Positions 45,985 through 54,649 of a stretch of 64,000 nt of DNA are shown one piece after another. Under the pieces are notes generated by a model. That model searched no databases. It saw only the letters and a program-made list of their open reading frames with translations, and was not told where the DNA came from. Position 1 is the stretch's first letter. Each line of letters starts with the position of its first letter. This DNA is from Tessaracoccus caeni (GTDB lineage: Bacteria; Actinomycetota; Actinomycetes; Propionibacteriales; Propionibacteriaceae): NCBI RefSeq assembly GCF_029211185.1, contig NZ_JARGDO010000008.1, positions 109,149 through 173,148 on the forward strand, written 5' to 3'. The translations under genes were made by a program, and so were the position numbers.

Positions 45985-46638
45985 TCAGCCGCGGTCGACC
46001 AGCCCCGCGCGATGGGCGATCACCACGAGTTGGGCTCGGTCTCTGGCATCGAGCTTGTGCAGGAGCCGGCCCACATAGGTACGGGCCGTCGCGGGGCTGA
46101 TGAAGAGTCGCTCGGCGATCTCCACATTGTTGAGGCCTTGGCCGATGGCAGCGAGCACGTCGACCTCCCGCGGCGCGAGCTTTTCCAGGACCCCAGGGTC
46201 GGGTGCGACGCGCGTGGATGCGGCAGAGCGCATCACCGTACGCGTGACCTCTGGGGAGAGGACCGGGCGTCCTGAGGCAACGGTGCGGATCGCCTCGCGG
46301 AGATCCCGAGGGTGGACGTCCTTCAGGAGATAGCCGTCGGCTCCCGCCTTGATCGCCTCCACCACCGTCTGGTCCTCGCCGAAGGTGGTGAGCACCAGCA
46401 CCGCGACGCCCGCGAGGCTGGGATCCTCTCTGATCAGCTGGGTTGCCGTGATGCCGTCGAGGCCGGGCATACGAATGTCCATCAGGACGACATCGGGATG
46501 CGTCTCCCGGACGCGAGCCACCGCGGCACCTCCTTGATCGGCCTCTGCGACGATCCGGATGTCGCCGTCGTGCTCCGCCAGCGCGATCAGTCCGCTACGC
46601 AGGAGGGGCTCGTCCTCAGCGATCACCACCCTGATCAC
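45985..46638 (-). CDS. NarL/LuxR-family response regulator
   Basis: A 217-residue two-component regulator. The receiver domain (1-120) has the acidic pair Glu8/Asp9, phospho-acceptor Asp54 in VLMDIRMPG, Thr in LTTF and Lys in LLKD. A LuxR-type HTH (about 150-212, LAPREVDVLAAIGQGLNNVEIAERLFI) binds DNA. It overlaps the kinase gene by 4 bp. Likely target genes are neighbours, such as the divergent membrane-protein gene, but no operator was identified. Confidence 0.92.
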   Translation of the reverse strand: MIRVVIAEDEPLLRSGLIALAEHDGDIRIVAEADQGGAAVARVRETHPDVVLMDIRMPGLDGITATQLIREDPSLAGVAVLVLTTFGEDQTVVEAIKAGADGYLLKDVHPRDLREAIRTVASGRPVLSPEVTRTVMRSAASTRVAPDPGVLEKLAPREVDVLAAIGQGLNNVEIAERLFISPATARTYVGRLLHKLDARDRAQLVVIAHRAGLVDRG

Positions 46639-47798
46639 GCTCGGGCCTCCCGTGGCAGCAGGGCGCGCACAAGGAAGCCGGACGGAGTGTTCTCCGTGGT
46701 GACGGTGCCCCCGAGCAGGGCCGCCCGCTCCCTCATACCGACGATGCCGCGGCCTGAGACGAGCCGGTCGGAGGCACAGCCGCGTCCATCGTCGGCGATC
46801 TCCAGGACGAGCCGAGTTCCGTCGGTGCGGATGTCGATGTCGACGCGCCGAGCCTCGGCATGGCGCAAGACGTTGGTCAGCGACTCCTGCACGATCCGGA
46901 AGGCCGTGCTGGCGGTGATCACAGGGATGGGGGCGTCGTCGAGCCCGAGATGCACGCGGACATCCAGCCCGACGTCGCGCGCCGCTTGGGCGATCTGTTC
47001 GATACCGGCCAGGTTCAGCGGCGATCGCTCGGCGGCCCCATCTTCTCGTTGCAGCATCGAGATGGTGCGCCGCAGATCCGCCAAGGATGACTGCGTCGCG
47101 GACACCACGTTGTCCAACGCGCGGGCAACGGCCACATCGTCTTCGCCCAGCGCCTGCTGCGCGACGCGAGCTTGCACCGAGACCAGTGAGAGGGCATGTC
47201 CGATGGAGTCGTGAACGTCTCGCGCCAGTTGAACTCGCTCCGTCTGGATCTGGCGATCCGCGCGTTCCTCGTGGTGTCGGCGCTCCAGCAGGAGGACGCG
47301 GGCGTGCTGTTCGTCGAGCGAGCGGCGGTGCCGCACGGCGGTGGCCAGGGCGACGGCGCAGCCAATGAGGGCGGCGTTGGTCACCACGTCGTAGGCGAGC
47401 ACATGGCTCGCCTCGCCGTCGTCGACTCGGAAGTACAGCGACACCGCGAGCAGGATCGCGCCCGCGGAGAGCGTCGTGACCACGCGGCCTCGCTCCGCCG
47501 CGCTATAGAAGGCGCCGACGACGGGCACGGCCATACCGATCGGGGGATAGCCGATGGCGTAGTAGACGAAGACCGCCAGGATGCTGATCACGAGTACGCC
47601 GGTGGGGGTGAAACGCCGAGCCAGGAGCAGCAGACCGAACCCGGCGGCGAAGAGGTAGGCCCCAGGCGCATGCCGCCCGCCGTCGCCGGATCCGATCGCG
47701 ATGATCAGAGCGACGGCGATCGACTGGCCGGCGGCCAGCAAGCCGGTGAGCACCCATCCCGGCACTTCCGGGGCTTGCCGGTCGAATGTGGTCGGCAT
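46635..47798 (-). CDS. NarL-type sensor histidine kinase (HisKA_3)
   Basis: A 387-residue kinase with five or six predicted TM helices in the first 155 residues, a short coiled linker, a HisKA_3 dimerisation domain with His196 in ARDVHDSIGHALSL, and a HATPase domain (TAFRIVQESLTNVLRHAEA, then DDGRG and GRGIVGMRERAALLGG). No extracytoplasmic sensing domain is apparent, so it may sense within the membrane, as many actinobacterial kinases of this class do. GAAGGAGGGTG precedes the ATG. It forms an operon with the response regulator. Confidence 0.92.
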   Translation of the reverse strand: MPTTFDRQAPEVPGWVLTGLLAAGQSIAVALIIAIGSGDGGRHAPGAYLFAAGFGLLLLARRFTPTGVLVISILAVFVYYAIGYPPIGMAVPVVGAFYSAAERGRVVTTLSAGAILLAVSLYFRVDDGEASHVLAYDVVTNAALIGCAVALATAVRHRRSLDEQHARVLLLERRHHEERADRQIQTERVQLARDVHDSIGHALSLVSVQARVAQQALGEDDVAVARALDNVVSATQSSLADLRRTISMLQREDGAAERSPLNLAGIEQIAQAARDVGLDVRVHLGLDDAPIPVITASTAFRIVQESLTNVLRHAEARRVDIDIRTDGTRLVLEIADDGRGCASDRLVSGRGIVGMRERAALLGGTVTTENTPSGFLVRALLPREARA

Positions 47799-47963
47799 CG
47801 TTCACCCTCCTTCTCCATCCGCTTCCATCCGATCCCCTCATCATCGCATCCGTGAAGCGCGGCTCCTGTACGTCGAAAAGCGACATCCGGGGGACGTCGA
47901 CATACGACCATGAGACCGGTCATTCGCGCGCTCGGACGGACGCGCCGTCCGGTGCCGCACACC

Positions 47964-47969
47964 TAGCGT
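47964..47969 (+). promoter_or_regulatory. -10-like hexamer for the divergent membrane-protein gene
   Basis: TAGCGT is followed by 7 nt and ATG at 47977. Confidence 0.4.
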
Positions 47970-47976
47970 GAAGGTC

Positions 47977-48411
47977 ATGAACGACACGACTCACAGCTCC
48001 GCGATCACCCGTCGTCTGCACTGGCCCCTGGTGACCGGGCTGGCGGCGCTGGCCCTCATCCGCCCCCTCTTCTCGATCGTCGGCCTGACCGACCTGCTCG
48101 GCAAACCGGTGACCCCGATCGCCCTGACCATCGCGATCTCGCTGGCGTGGGTGCTGATCGTCGGGCTCAGCCGGGTGGCCTCCCCGATCCTCACCTTGGT
48201 GGCCGCCGGTCTCGTCTACGCGTTGATGGCCATCCTGCTGAGCGCGGTGCTCTCCCCGATCCTTACAGGCGAGTTGCAGGGGCCATTGGCGATGCCGCTC
48301 GCGATCGTACCGATGCTCCTCACCAATGCGCTGTGGGGGTTTCTTGCCGGAGTGCTCGCGCAGCTCGTGCAGCGGACGCGCGGGGCGCTTTCAGACGATC
48401 TGTCACAGTAG
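47977..48411 (+). CDS. Four-helix membrane protein of unknown function
   Basis: A 144-residue protein with four predicted TM helices (LVTGLAALALIRPLFSIVGL; IALTIAISLAWVLIVG; PILTLVAAGLVYALMAILLS; PLAIVPMLLTNALWGFLAG) and a short Arg/Asp tail. I do not recognise a named family. It is divergent from the two-component genes with about 180 bp between, so it may be their regulated target. The leaderless-type ATG at 47977 is preferred to the GTG at 47968, which lies inside the -10 hexamer. Confidence 0.6.
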   Translation: MNDTTHSSAITRRLHWPLVTGLAALALIRPLFSIVGLTDLLGKPVTPIALTIAISLAWVLIVGLSRVASPILTLVAAGLVYALMAILLSAVLSPILTGELQGPLAMPLAIVPMLLTNALWGFLAGVLAQLVQRTRGALSDDLSQ

Positions 48412-48415
48412 GAGC

Positions 48416-49171
48416 ATGTTCCAAGAGTTTGTCCACGGCTTCACGACGTTGTTGCGCGGCTTCGGCTACTGGTCGCGGAACCCACGCAGGATGGCGATCA
48501 GCGCGATCCCGGCGCTCATCGTTGGAGCGATCATGTTCGGCCTGCTGATCTGGATCGGGGCCTCGTCCTACGACTGGGCGACGGCGCTGACCGGCTTCGC
48601 TTCCGGGTGGACTGCCTCGGTGGCCGCGGTGCTGCGCGGGGTGGTGGCCGGGGCCATCGTCGGCGGCGCGGGCTTCCTGATGGTGATCAGCTATGCAGCG
48701 ATCACGCTGCTGGTGGGCCAGCCGTTCTTCGAGAAGGTGTGGCGCGACGCCGAGCGCGACCTGGGCGGCGCGGCGCTGACCGAGTTGTCACTGTGGGAGT
48801 CGGTGCGCAGGGGAGTGGGCGACGCGCTCAGGCTGGCGGGCGTCGCGCTCGTCACGGCCATCGGGGTGTTCCTGGTGAGCCTGATTCCGCTTGTGGGGGC
48901 GCCGGTCGCCGGCGTGGTGGGCGCTCTGTTCGCGGGTCGGATGCTGTCGGTCGAGCTCACCTCACTTCCGGGCGACGCCCGTGGCCTGACGCTCGATCAG
49001 CGTCAGGCGCTGCTCGCCGGCCGACGGGCACGGCAGCTGGGCTTCGGCGTGGGGGCCTATCTGATCTTCCTCATTCCCGGGGTCGCCGTGATCGGCACGC
49101 CGGCCGCGATCGTCGGAGGAACCCTGCTGATCCGGGAGCTTCGCGGAGAGCCGCACGCGTTCCCGCGATAG
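48416..49171 (+). CDS. EI24/CysZ-like membrane protein
   Basis: A 251-residue protein, FQEFVHGFTTLLRGFGYWSR near the N-terminus, with about four to six TM segments and the EI24 pattern SYAAITLLVGQPFFEKVWRDAERDLGG and LIPGVAVIGTPAAIVGGTLLIREL. Related CysZ is a sulfate transporter in proteobacteria; the actinobacterial relatives have no established function. A methionine gene cluster with sulfur chemistry starts 75 bp downstream, which makes sulfate uptake tempting but unproven. Shine-Dalgarno-like AGGAG is only 1 nt from the ATG; CACAGT 6 nt upstream suggests a leaderless alternative. Confidence 0.72.
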   Translation: MFQEFVHGFTTLLRGFGYWSRNPRRMAISAIPALIVGAIMFGLLIWIGASSYDWATALTGFASGWTASVAAVLRGVVAGAIVGGAGFLMVISYAAITLLVGQPFFEKVWRDAERDLGGAALTELSLWESVRRGVGDALRLAGVALVTAIGVFLVSLIPLVGAPVAGVVGALFAGRMLSVELTSLPGDARGLTLDQRQALLAGRRARQLGFGVGAYLIFLIPGVAVIGTPAAIVGGTLLIRELRGEPHAFPR

Positions 49172-49246
49172 CCGAGACGCCCGCTATCGGCCGTCCCCAG
49201 CCCCTACTCTTCGGGGAGCAGCAACGACCTTCTTAAGGGGAAGCAG

Positions 49247-50527
49247 ATGACTCATCGTCTCGAGACCATCGCGGTGCACGCGGGCCAGGAGCAGCCGGAT
49301 CCGGCGACCAACTCCCGGGCGGTGCCGATCTACCAGACCACCTCCTACGTCTTCGACGACACCCAGCACGCGGCCGACCTGTTCGCGCTGTCCAAGCCCG
49401 GCAACATCTACACCCGACTGATGAACCCGACGCAGAACACCCTGGAGGAGCGGATCACCGCGCTGGAGGGCGGCGTCGGATCGCTGGCCGTGGCATCCGG
49501 CATGGCCGCCGTCACATACTCGGTGCTCAACCTCACCTACGCCGGCGACAACATCGTCGCCCTTTCCACGCTCTACGGCGGCACCTTCGCGCTGTTCGCC
49601 CACACCCTGGAGCAGTACGGCATCACCACGCGCTTCGTCGACCCGGCCCGCCCCGAGGATCTCGCGAACTACGTCGACGACAAGACAAAGCTGGTCTTCG
49701 CCGAGACCATCGGCAACCCGGCGCTGAACGTCGTGGATCTCGACGCGTGGGCCGAGGCCGCGCATGCCCACGGGCTGCCGTTGATCGTCGACAACACCGT
49801 CCCGACGCCCTACCTGACTCGCGCTTTCGACCACGGTGCCGACATCGTCGTGCATGCGGCGACCAAGTACCTGGGAGGCCACGGCACCACGCTCGCCGGC
49901 GTGATCGTCGACTCCGGGCGCTTCGACTGGGCGGCCCACGCCGAGCGTTTCCCCGGCCTGTCGGGCCCGGATCCGGCCTACCACGGCGTCGTCTGGACCG
50001 ACGCCGCCGGCCCTGCCGCCTACATCATCCGGGCCCGCACGGTGCTGTTGCGCAACACCGGCGCCGCGATCGCGCCGCTCAACTCCTGGCTGATCCTGCA
50101 GGGCACCGAGACGCTGCACCTGCGCATGGAGCGTCACAGCAGCAACGCGCTGGCTGTCGCGAAGTACCTCGAGGGCCACGAGAAGGTGGCCTGGGTGAAC
50201 TACCCGGGGCTCGAGTCCAGCCCGACGCACGAGGTGGCCAAGCGCATCCTCAAGGGCGGCTTCGGCGGCCTGGTCTCGTTCGGGGTGAAGGCCGGACGCG
50301 AGGCCGGCTCGCGCTTCGTCGAGTCGCTAGGGCTGTTCAGCCACCTGGCCAACATCGGCGACGTGAAGTCGCTGGTGATCCACAACGCCTCCACCACGCA
50401 CTCGCAGCTCTCCGAGTCGGAACTGGAGGCGGCGGGCGTGCCGCCGGAGATGGTGCGCCTGTCTGTCGGCATCGAGCACATCGACGACTTGCTCGAAGAC
50501 CTCGAGCAAGCCTTGGCCGCCCTCTGA
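49247..50527 (+). CDS. metY: O-acetylhomoserine aminocarboxypropyltransferase
   Basis: A 426-residue PLP enzyme that makes homocysteine from O-acetylhomoserine and sulfide. Recognised segments are ETIAVHAGQEQPDPATNSRAVPIYQTTSY, GNIYTRLMNPTQNTLEERI, the PLP-Lys in HAATKYLGGHGTTLAGVI, and a C-terminal LSVGIEHIDDLLEDLEQAL. The length (over 420) favours MetY over MetB/MetC-type enzymes. TTAAGGGGAAG precedes the ATG. Co-location with metX provides its substrate. Confidence 0.94.
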   Translation: MTHRLETIAVHAGQEQPDPATNSRAVPIYQTTSYVFDDTQHAADLFALSKPGNIYTRLMNPTQNTLEERITALEGGVGSLAVASGMAAVTYSVLNLTYAGDNIVALSTLYGGTFALFAHTLEQYGITTRFVDPARPEDLANYVDDKTKLVFAETIGNPALNVVDLDAWAEAAHAHGLPLIVDNTVPTPYLTRAFDHGADIVVHAATKYLGGHGTTLAGVIVDSGRFDWAAHAERFPGLSGPDPAYHGVVWTDAAGPAAYIIRARTVLLRNTGAAIAPLNSWLILQGTETLHLRMERHSSNALAVAKYLEGHEKVAWVNYPGLESSPTHEVAKRILKGGFGGLVSFGVKAGREAGSRFVESLGLFSHLANIGDVKSLVIHNASTTHSQLSESELEAAGVPPEMVRLSVGIEHIDDLLEDLEQALAAL

Positions 50528-50532
50528 CCTGC

Positions 50533-50538
50533 CACAAT
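50533..50538 (+). promoter_or_regulatory. -10-like hexamer for leaderless metX
   Basis: CACAAT is followed by 6 nt and GTG at 50545, so metX-metW may be transcribed separately from metY. Confidence 0.45.
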
Positions 50539-50544
50539 GGGGGC

Positions 50545-51681
50545 GTGACTTCCCATCGCAGCGTCGGGCCGGTGAAAACCCAGTTCGCTCAGCTCTACGA
50601 CCAGGACACCCCGCTGCAACTGCGCAGCGGGGCCGTTCTGGCGCCTGTGCAGGCCGCCTATGAGACCTATGGCACGCTGAACTCTCGACGCAGCAATGCC
50701 GTATTCATCTGCCACGCGCTCACCGGTGACGCGCACGCCGCCGGCTTCCACGAGGGCGCGGAGCGGCCCGGCTGGTGGGACAACATGATCGGTCCGGGCA
50801 AGCCCATCGACACCGACGTGTGGTTCGTGGTGAGCGCCAACCTGCTGGGCGGCTGCAAGGGAACGACGGGACCCTCCGGCACCAACCCGGCCACCGGCAA
50901 GGCGTACGGGCTGGACTTCCCGTTGCTGGCGATCAGCGATTTCGTGACGATGCACCGTCGGCTGGGGCGCTATCTCGGCATCGACCATTGGGCGGCCGTG
51001 GTGGGCGGCTCGCTCGGCGGCATGCAGGTGCTGGACTGGACGCTGAGCCATCCGCAGGAGATCGACAACGCGCTGATCTTCGCGGCGTCGTCGCGGCTGA
51101 CCGCGCAGAACATCGCCTTCTCCGCTGTGGGACGCCAGGCCATCATGCGCGATCCCGACTTCCACGGCGGCGACTTCGCCGCTCATGGCACCAGCCCCGA
51201 CAAGGGCCTGTCGGTGGCGCGGATGATGGCGCACATCACCTACCTCTCGGAGGAGGCCTTCTCTGAGAAGTTCGGACGACAGGCCCAGTTCGAACGGCTC
51301 TCACCCAACTTCGACGTCGATTTCGCGGTGGAGAGCTACCTGGAGCACCAGGGTCAGCGGTTCCTCTCCCGCTTCGACGCGCTCAGCTACCTGTATCTGT
51401 CGCGGGCCATGGACTACTTCGACCCGTTCTCCGACGAGACCGCGCTGCCACGCTTGCAGGCGCACCCCGTCCGATGTCTGGTGACCAGCTTCGACTCGGA
51501 TTGGCGCTTCTCACCCGAGCATTCGCGTCGGATCGTGCGCTATCTGGAGGGCGCGAAAGTGCCGGTGACGTTCCGCAACATCGCCTCGCCATGGGGCCAC
51601 GACTCGTTCCTGTTGGAGATCGAGCAGTACCACGCGACGGTGCGCGCCTTCCTCGACCGTGCGGCGGAGGAGCTGCTATGA
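50545..51681 (+). CDS. metX: Homoserine O-acyltransferase
   Basis: A 378-residue alpha/beta hydrolase-fold acyltransferase activating homoserine for methionine synthesis. Nucleophile Ser156 sits in VGGSLGGMQ, acid Asp317 or Asp319 in TSFDSDWRF, and base His352 in SPWGHDSFL. LGGCKGTTGPSGTNPATGKAYG is the family signature. Acetyl specificity fits the neighbouring metY, but MetX proteins paired with MetW can use succinyl-CoA, so acyl specificity is not certain. It overlaps metW by 4 bp. Confidence 0.93.
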   Translation: MTSHRSVGPVKTQFAQLYDQDTPLQLRSGAVLAPVQAAYETYGTLNSRRSNAVFICHALTGDAHAAGFHEGAERPGWWDNMIGPGKPIDTDVWFVVSANLLGGCKGTTGPSGTNPATGKAYGLDFPLLAISDFVTMHRRLGRYLGIDHWAAVVGGSLGGMQVLDWTLSHPQEIDNALIFAASSRLTAQNIAFSAVGRQAIMRDPDFHGGDFAAHGTSPDKGLSVARMMAHITYLSEEAFSEKFGRQAQFERLSPNFDVDFAVESYLEHQGQRFLSRFDALSYLYLSRAMDYFDPFSDETALPRLQAHPVRCLVTSFDSDWRFSPEHSRRIVRYLEGAKVPVTFRNIASPWGHDSFLLEIEQYHATVRAFLDRAAEELL

Positions 51682-52280
51682 CACCCCCACGCCTCGACCT
51701 CAAGCTGATCGCCCGCCTGATTCCCGAGAAGTCCCGGGTGCTCGATCTGGGCTGCGGCGATGGCAGCCTGCTGCGCATGCTGATGGACAAGGGCTGCACC
51801 GGAACCGGCGTCGAGATCGACCCCGACCAGGTGCTGAGCGCGATCCGGGCCGGCGTCGACGTGATCGACCTCGACCTCGACAGCCAGCTCTCCGAGTTCA
51901 CCGATGACTCCTACGACGTCGTGGTGCTGTCGCGCACGCTGCAGGCGGTGCGCCGCCCCAAGGAGGTGCTGCGCGAGATCAGCCGGATCGCCGTGCACTC
52001 CGTGGTCTCGATGCCCAACTTCGCCCACTGGCGCAACCGGCTGCGGCTGCTCGGCGGGCGGATGCCGATGTCGAAGGATCTGCCGTTCGACTGGTTCGAC
52101 ACGCCCAACCTGCACTTCACCACGCTCGCCGACCTGGAGCCCCTGTTCGCCGAGTTGAACCTGCAGATCGATCGTCGTCTCATCCTCGACGACCGCGGGC
52201 GCATCCGGCCCTTCGGCAACGTCGGCGCCAACCTGTTCGGCAGCAGCGCGATGTACCTGCTGCACGCCGCGCGCAACTGA
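51678..52280 (+). CDS. metW: MetW-like SAM-dependent methyltransferase-fold protein
   Basis: A 200-residue class I methyltransferase-fold protein: VLDLGCGDGSLLRML is motif I, GVEIDPDQV motif II, then SRTLQAVRRPKEVLREISRI and SMPNFAHWRNRLRLLGGRMPMSKDLPFDWFDTPNLHFTTL, the MetW signature. In proteobacteria MetW partners MetX and is needed for its activity. ATGA overlap with metX supports the same partnership here. Confidence 0.92.
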   Translation: MTPPRLDLKLIARLIPEKSRVLDLGCGDGSLLRMLMDKGCTGTGVEIDPDQVLSAIRAGVDVIDLDLDSQLSEFTDDSYDVVVLSRTLQAVRRPKEVLREISRIAVHSVVSMPNFAHWRNRLRLLGGRMPMSKDLPFDWFDTPNLHFTTLADLEPLFAELNLQIDRRLILDDRGRIRPFGNVGANLFGSSAMYLLHAARN

Positions 52281-52310
52281 CCTGCCCAGGACACGACCAA
52301 GGAGAGAGCT

Positions 52311-54554
52311 ATGTCAGAGGGGACGGGCTTCTCGGCCCGCGTGGAGGAGCTCATCGACGCGATGAGCACGCAGGAGAAGATCGGGCAGCTGATCCAGTAC
52401 TTCTATTTCAAGCTGCCTGCGGACACTGATCTGGCCGCCACGTCGGAGGGCATGCGGGAGCAGACGCGGATGGTCGAGGAGCAGCTCGCCCAGGGTCGTG
52501 CGGGGGCGTTGCTGTTCGTGCGCGACCCGGCCGACGTGAACCGGCTGCAGCGCGCGGCGATCGAGGGCAACCGGCATGGGATCCCGGCGCTGTTCGGCTA
52601 CGACGTGATCCACGGCTTCCGCACGGTCTTCCCGGTGCCGATCGGCTTGGCGGCGACGTGGGATGAATCGATCATCGAAGAGGCGCAATCCGTAGCGGCG
52701 CGAGAGGCGCGGGCGGTCGGCATCCATTGGGCATTCGCGCCGATGGTCGACATCGCTCGGGATCCGCGTTGGGGCCGGATGATCGAAGGCGCGGGGGAGG
52801 ATCCGCTGCTGGGCTCGGTCGTGGCCGCGGCGCAGGTGCGTGGCTTCCAAGGTGAGCGGCTCGGCGTTCCTGGCCGTCTGATCGCCGGGCCGAAGCACTT
52901 CCTCGGATACGGCGCCGCGCTCGGTGGCCGCGACTACGACGAGGTGGACCTGTCGGATCAGGAGATCTGGAACACTTACCTGCCGCCGTTCCGCGCGGCC
53001 GTCGAAGCGGGTGCTGGCAACATCATGGCTGCCTACATGGACCTCAACGGCGTGCCGGCCACCGGGAACAGGTGGCTGCTCACCGACGTGCTGCGCGACG
53101 AGCTGGGCTTCGATGGGTTCGTGGTGTCGGATGCCGACTCCGTCCGCGATCTTTTCACCCACCACTTCGCCTCCGACCTCACCGACGCCGGTGTGCGCGG
53201 GTTGAACGCTGGCGTGGATCTGGAGATGACAGCCTTCGATCCGGCCTTCTCGCATATTGAGGACGCGCTGGCCGACGGGAGGCTCACCGTCGAGCGGCTG
53301 GACCAGAGCGTGCGGCGACTTCTGTGTGTCAAGGAGCAGCTGGGATTGTTCGAGTCGCCCTATGTGGACGAGGACGAGGCTCAGCGGATCCTGAGCGCGC
53401 CGGAGCATCGGGTGGTCGCGCGCCGGGCCGCCGAGCAGGCTGCGGTGCTGCTGCGCAACGAGGGCGGTCTTCTTCCGCTCGACGCCGATCGGGTGGGTAC
53501 CGTCGCGGTGATCGGACCACTGGCCGACTCGCGACGCGACATCATCGGCCCCTGGGTCTTCGACCACGACTCCTCGGAGACGGTCACCGTCGTCGATGGC
53601 ATCCGGACCTACCTGGACGGACGGGCCCAGGTGGTGTTCGAGCGCGGCGTGGCCGAGCCGAAGCGCGGCACGCCGTCGATCTTCGACGTGTGGGGCGACC
53701 ACAGCCCGTCCGCTCCTGCCGATTTCGATCCGCAGGCCGCGTTCCAGGCGGCGATCGACGCCGCCACCGTGGCCGACGTCGCCGTGATGGTGCTGGGGGA
53801 GCAGCAGGACATGATCGGGGAGAACGCGTCGCGCTCCGAGCTTCACCTGCCGGGCGATCAGCAGCGCTTGCTGGAGGCGGTGGTGGCCACCGGGACGCCC
53901 GTGGTGCTGGTGCTGATGAGCGGACGCCCGCTCGATCTGCGCTGGGCGGCCGAACATGTGCCGGCGATCCTCGAGGTCTGGTACCCGGGCACCCAAGGTG
54001 GCACCGCGGTGGCCAACCTGCTCTTCGGCGACACGGCACCGGCAGGACGGCTGCCGTTCACGTGGCCGCGTTCGGTGGGCCAGGTGCCGATCCATCACGC
54101 CGTCACCCGGTCGCATGCACCCGCCACCCAGTTCCAGCGCTACTGGAACGAGGAGAGCGTGCCGTTGTTCCCCTTCGGATACGGGCTCGGTTACACCAGC
54201 TTCGAGTACGCCGATCTGCGACTCGACGCGGACACCGTCGGTCTCGACCAGACGATCACCGTGAGTGTCGACGTCACCAACACCGGCGACCGGGATGGCG
54301 TCGAAGTGGTGCAGCTGTACCTGCACCAGCGCTATGGCACGTCGTCACGGCCGCTGCGACAGCTGAAGGCCTTCCAGCGGGTGCACGTCGCAGCCGGAGC
54401 GACAGAGACGATTACGCTCGCCGTCGGGCCGGATGCGCGTCGTTATTGGAGCGCCGCCACCCGCGACTGGGTGCTCGAGCCCAGCGTCTTCGACGTGTGG
54501 GTGGGGTCCGACGCCACCGCGCAGCTGCACGCGGAGTTCACCGTCATCGAGTAA
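52311..54554 (+). CDS. GH3 family beta-glucosidase
   Basis: A 747-residue glycoside hydrolase of family 3. The N-terminal TIM-barrel has LFGYDVIHGFRTVFP, PKHFLGYGAALGGRDY (KHF/H motif) and nucleophile Asp274 in GFVVSDADSVR. The second domain (about 380-600) contains AAVLLRNEGGLLPL and VLGEQQDMIGENASRSELHLPGDQ. A fibronectin III-like domain ends the protein (YTSFEYADLRL to VSVDVTNTGDRDGVEVVQLYL). No signal peptide is visible, so it acts in the cytosol. AAGGAGAGAG precedes the ATG. Confidence 0.93.
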   Translation: MSEGTGFSARVEELIDAMSTQEKIGQLIQYFYFKLPADTDLAATSEGMREQTRMVEEQLAQGRAGALLFVRDPADVNRLQRAAIEGNRHGIPALFGYDVIHGFRTVFPVPIGLAATWDESIIEEAQSVAAREARAVGIHWAFAPMVDIARDPRWGRMIEGAGEDPLLGSVVAAAQVRGFQGERLGVPGRLIAGPKHFLGYGAALGGRDYDEVDLSDQEIWNTYLPPFRAAVEAGAGNIMAAYMDLNGVPATGNRWLLTDVLRDELGFDGFVVSDADSVRDLFTHHFASDLTDAGVRGLNAGVDLEMTAFDPAFSHIEDALADGRLTVERLDQSVRRLLCVKEQLGLFESPYVDEDEAQRILSAPEHRVVARRAAEQAAVLLRNEGGLLPLDADRVGTVAVIGPLADSRRDIIGPWVFDHDSSETVTVVDGIRTYLDGRAQVVFERGVAEPKRGTPSIFDVWGDHSPSAPADFDPQAAFQAAIDAATVADVAVMVLGEQQDMIGENASRSELHLPGDQQRLLEAVVATGTPVVLVLMSGRPLDLRWAAEHVPAILEVWYPGTQGGTAVANLLFGDTAPAGRLPFTWPRSVGQVPIHHAVTRSHAPATQFQRYWNEESVPLFPFGYGLGYTSFEYADLRLDADTVGLDQTITVSVDVTNTGDRDGVEVVQLYLHQRYGTSSRPLRQLKAFQRVHVAAGATETITLAVGPDARRYWSAATRDWVLEPSVFDVWVGSDATAQLHAEFTVIE

Positions 54555-54629
54555 CTCGGCGTCCGAAGGCCGAAGGGCCGCGCTGTCATTCCGGGACGTA
54601 AATGCGCCGAGTTTGTCGTGGCCCGCGAA

Positions 54630-54649
54630 ATGAGTACGCTCGTACTCAT
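54630..54649 (+). promoter_or_regulatory. Operator-like palindrome over promoter and start of the MFS gene
   Basis: ATGAGTAC-GCTC-GTACTCAT is a perfect inverted repeat with 8-bp arms. It covers the -10-like TACGCT (54635-54640), the likely transcription start and the first two bases of the ATG (54648). TTGTCG at 54613 gives a 16-bp spacer to the -10. The form is typical of TetR-type operators; no regulator gene lies alongside. Confidence 0.7.
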
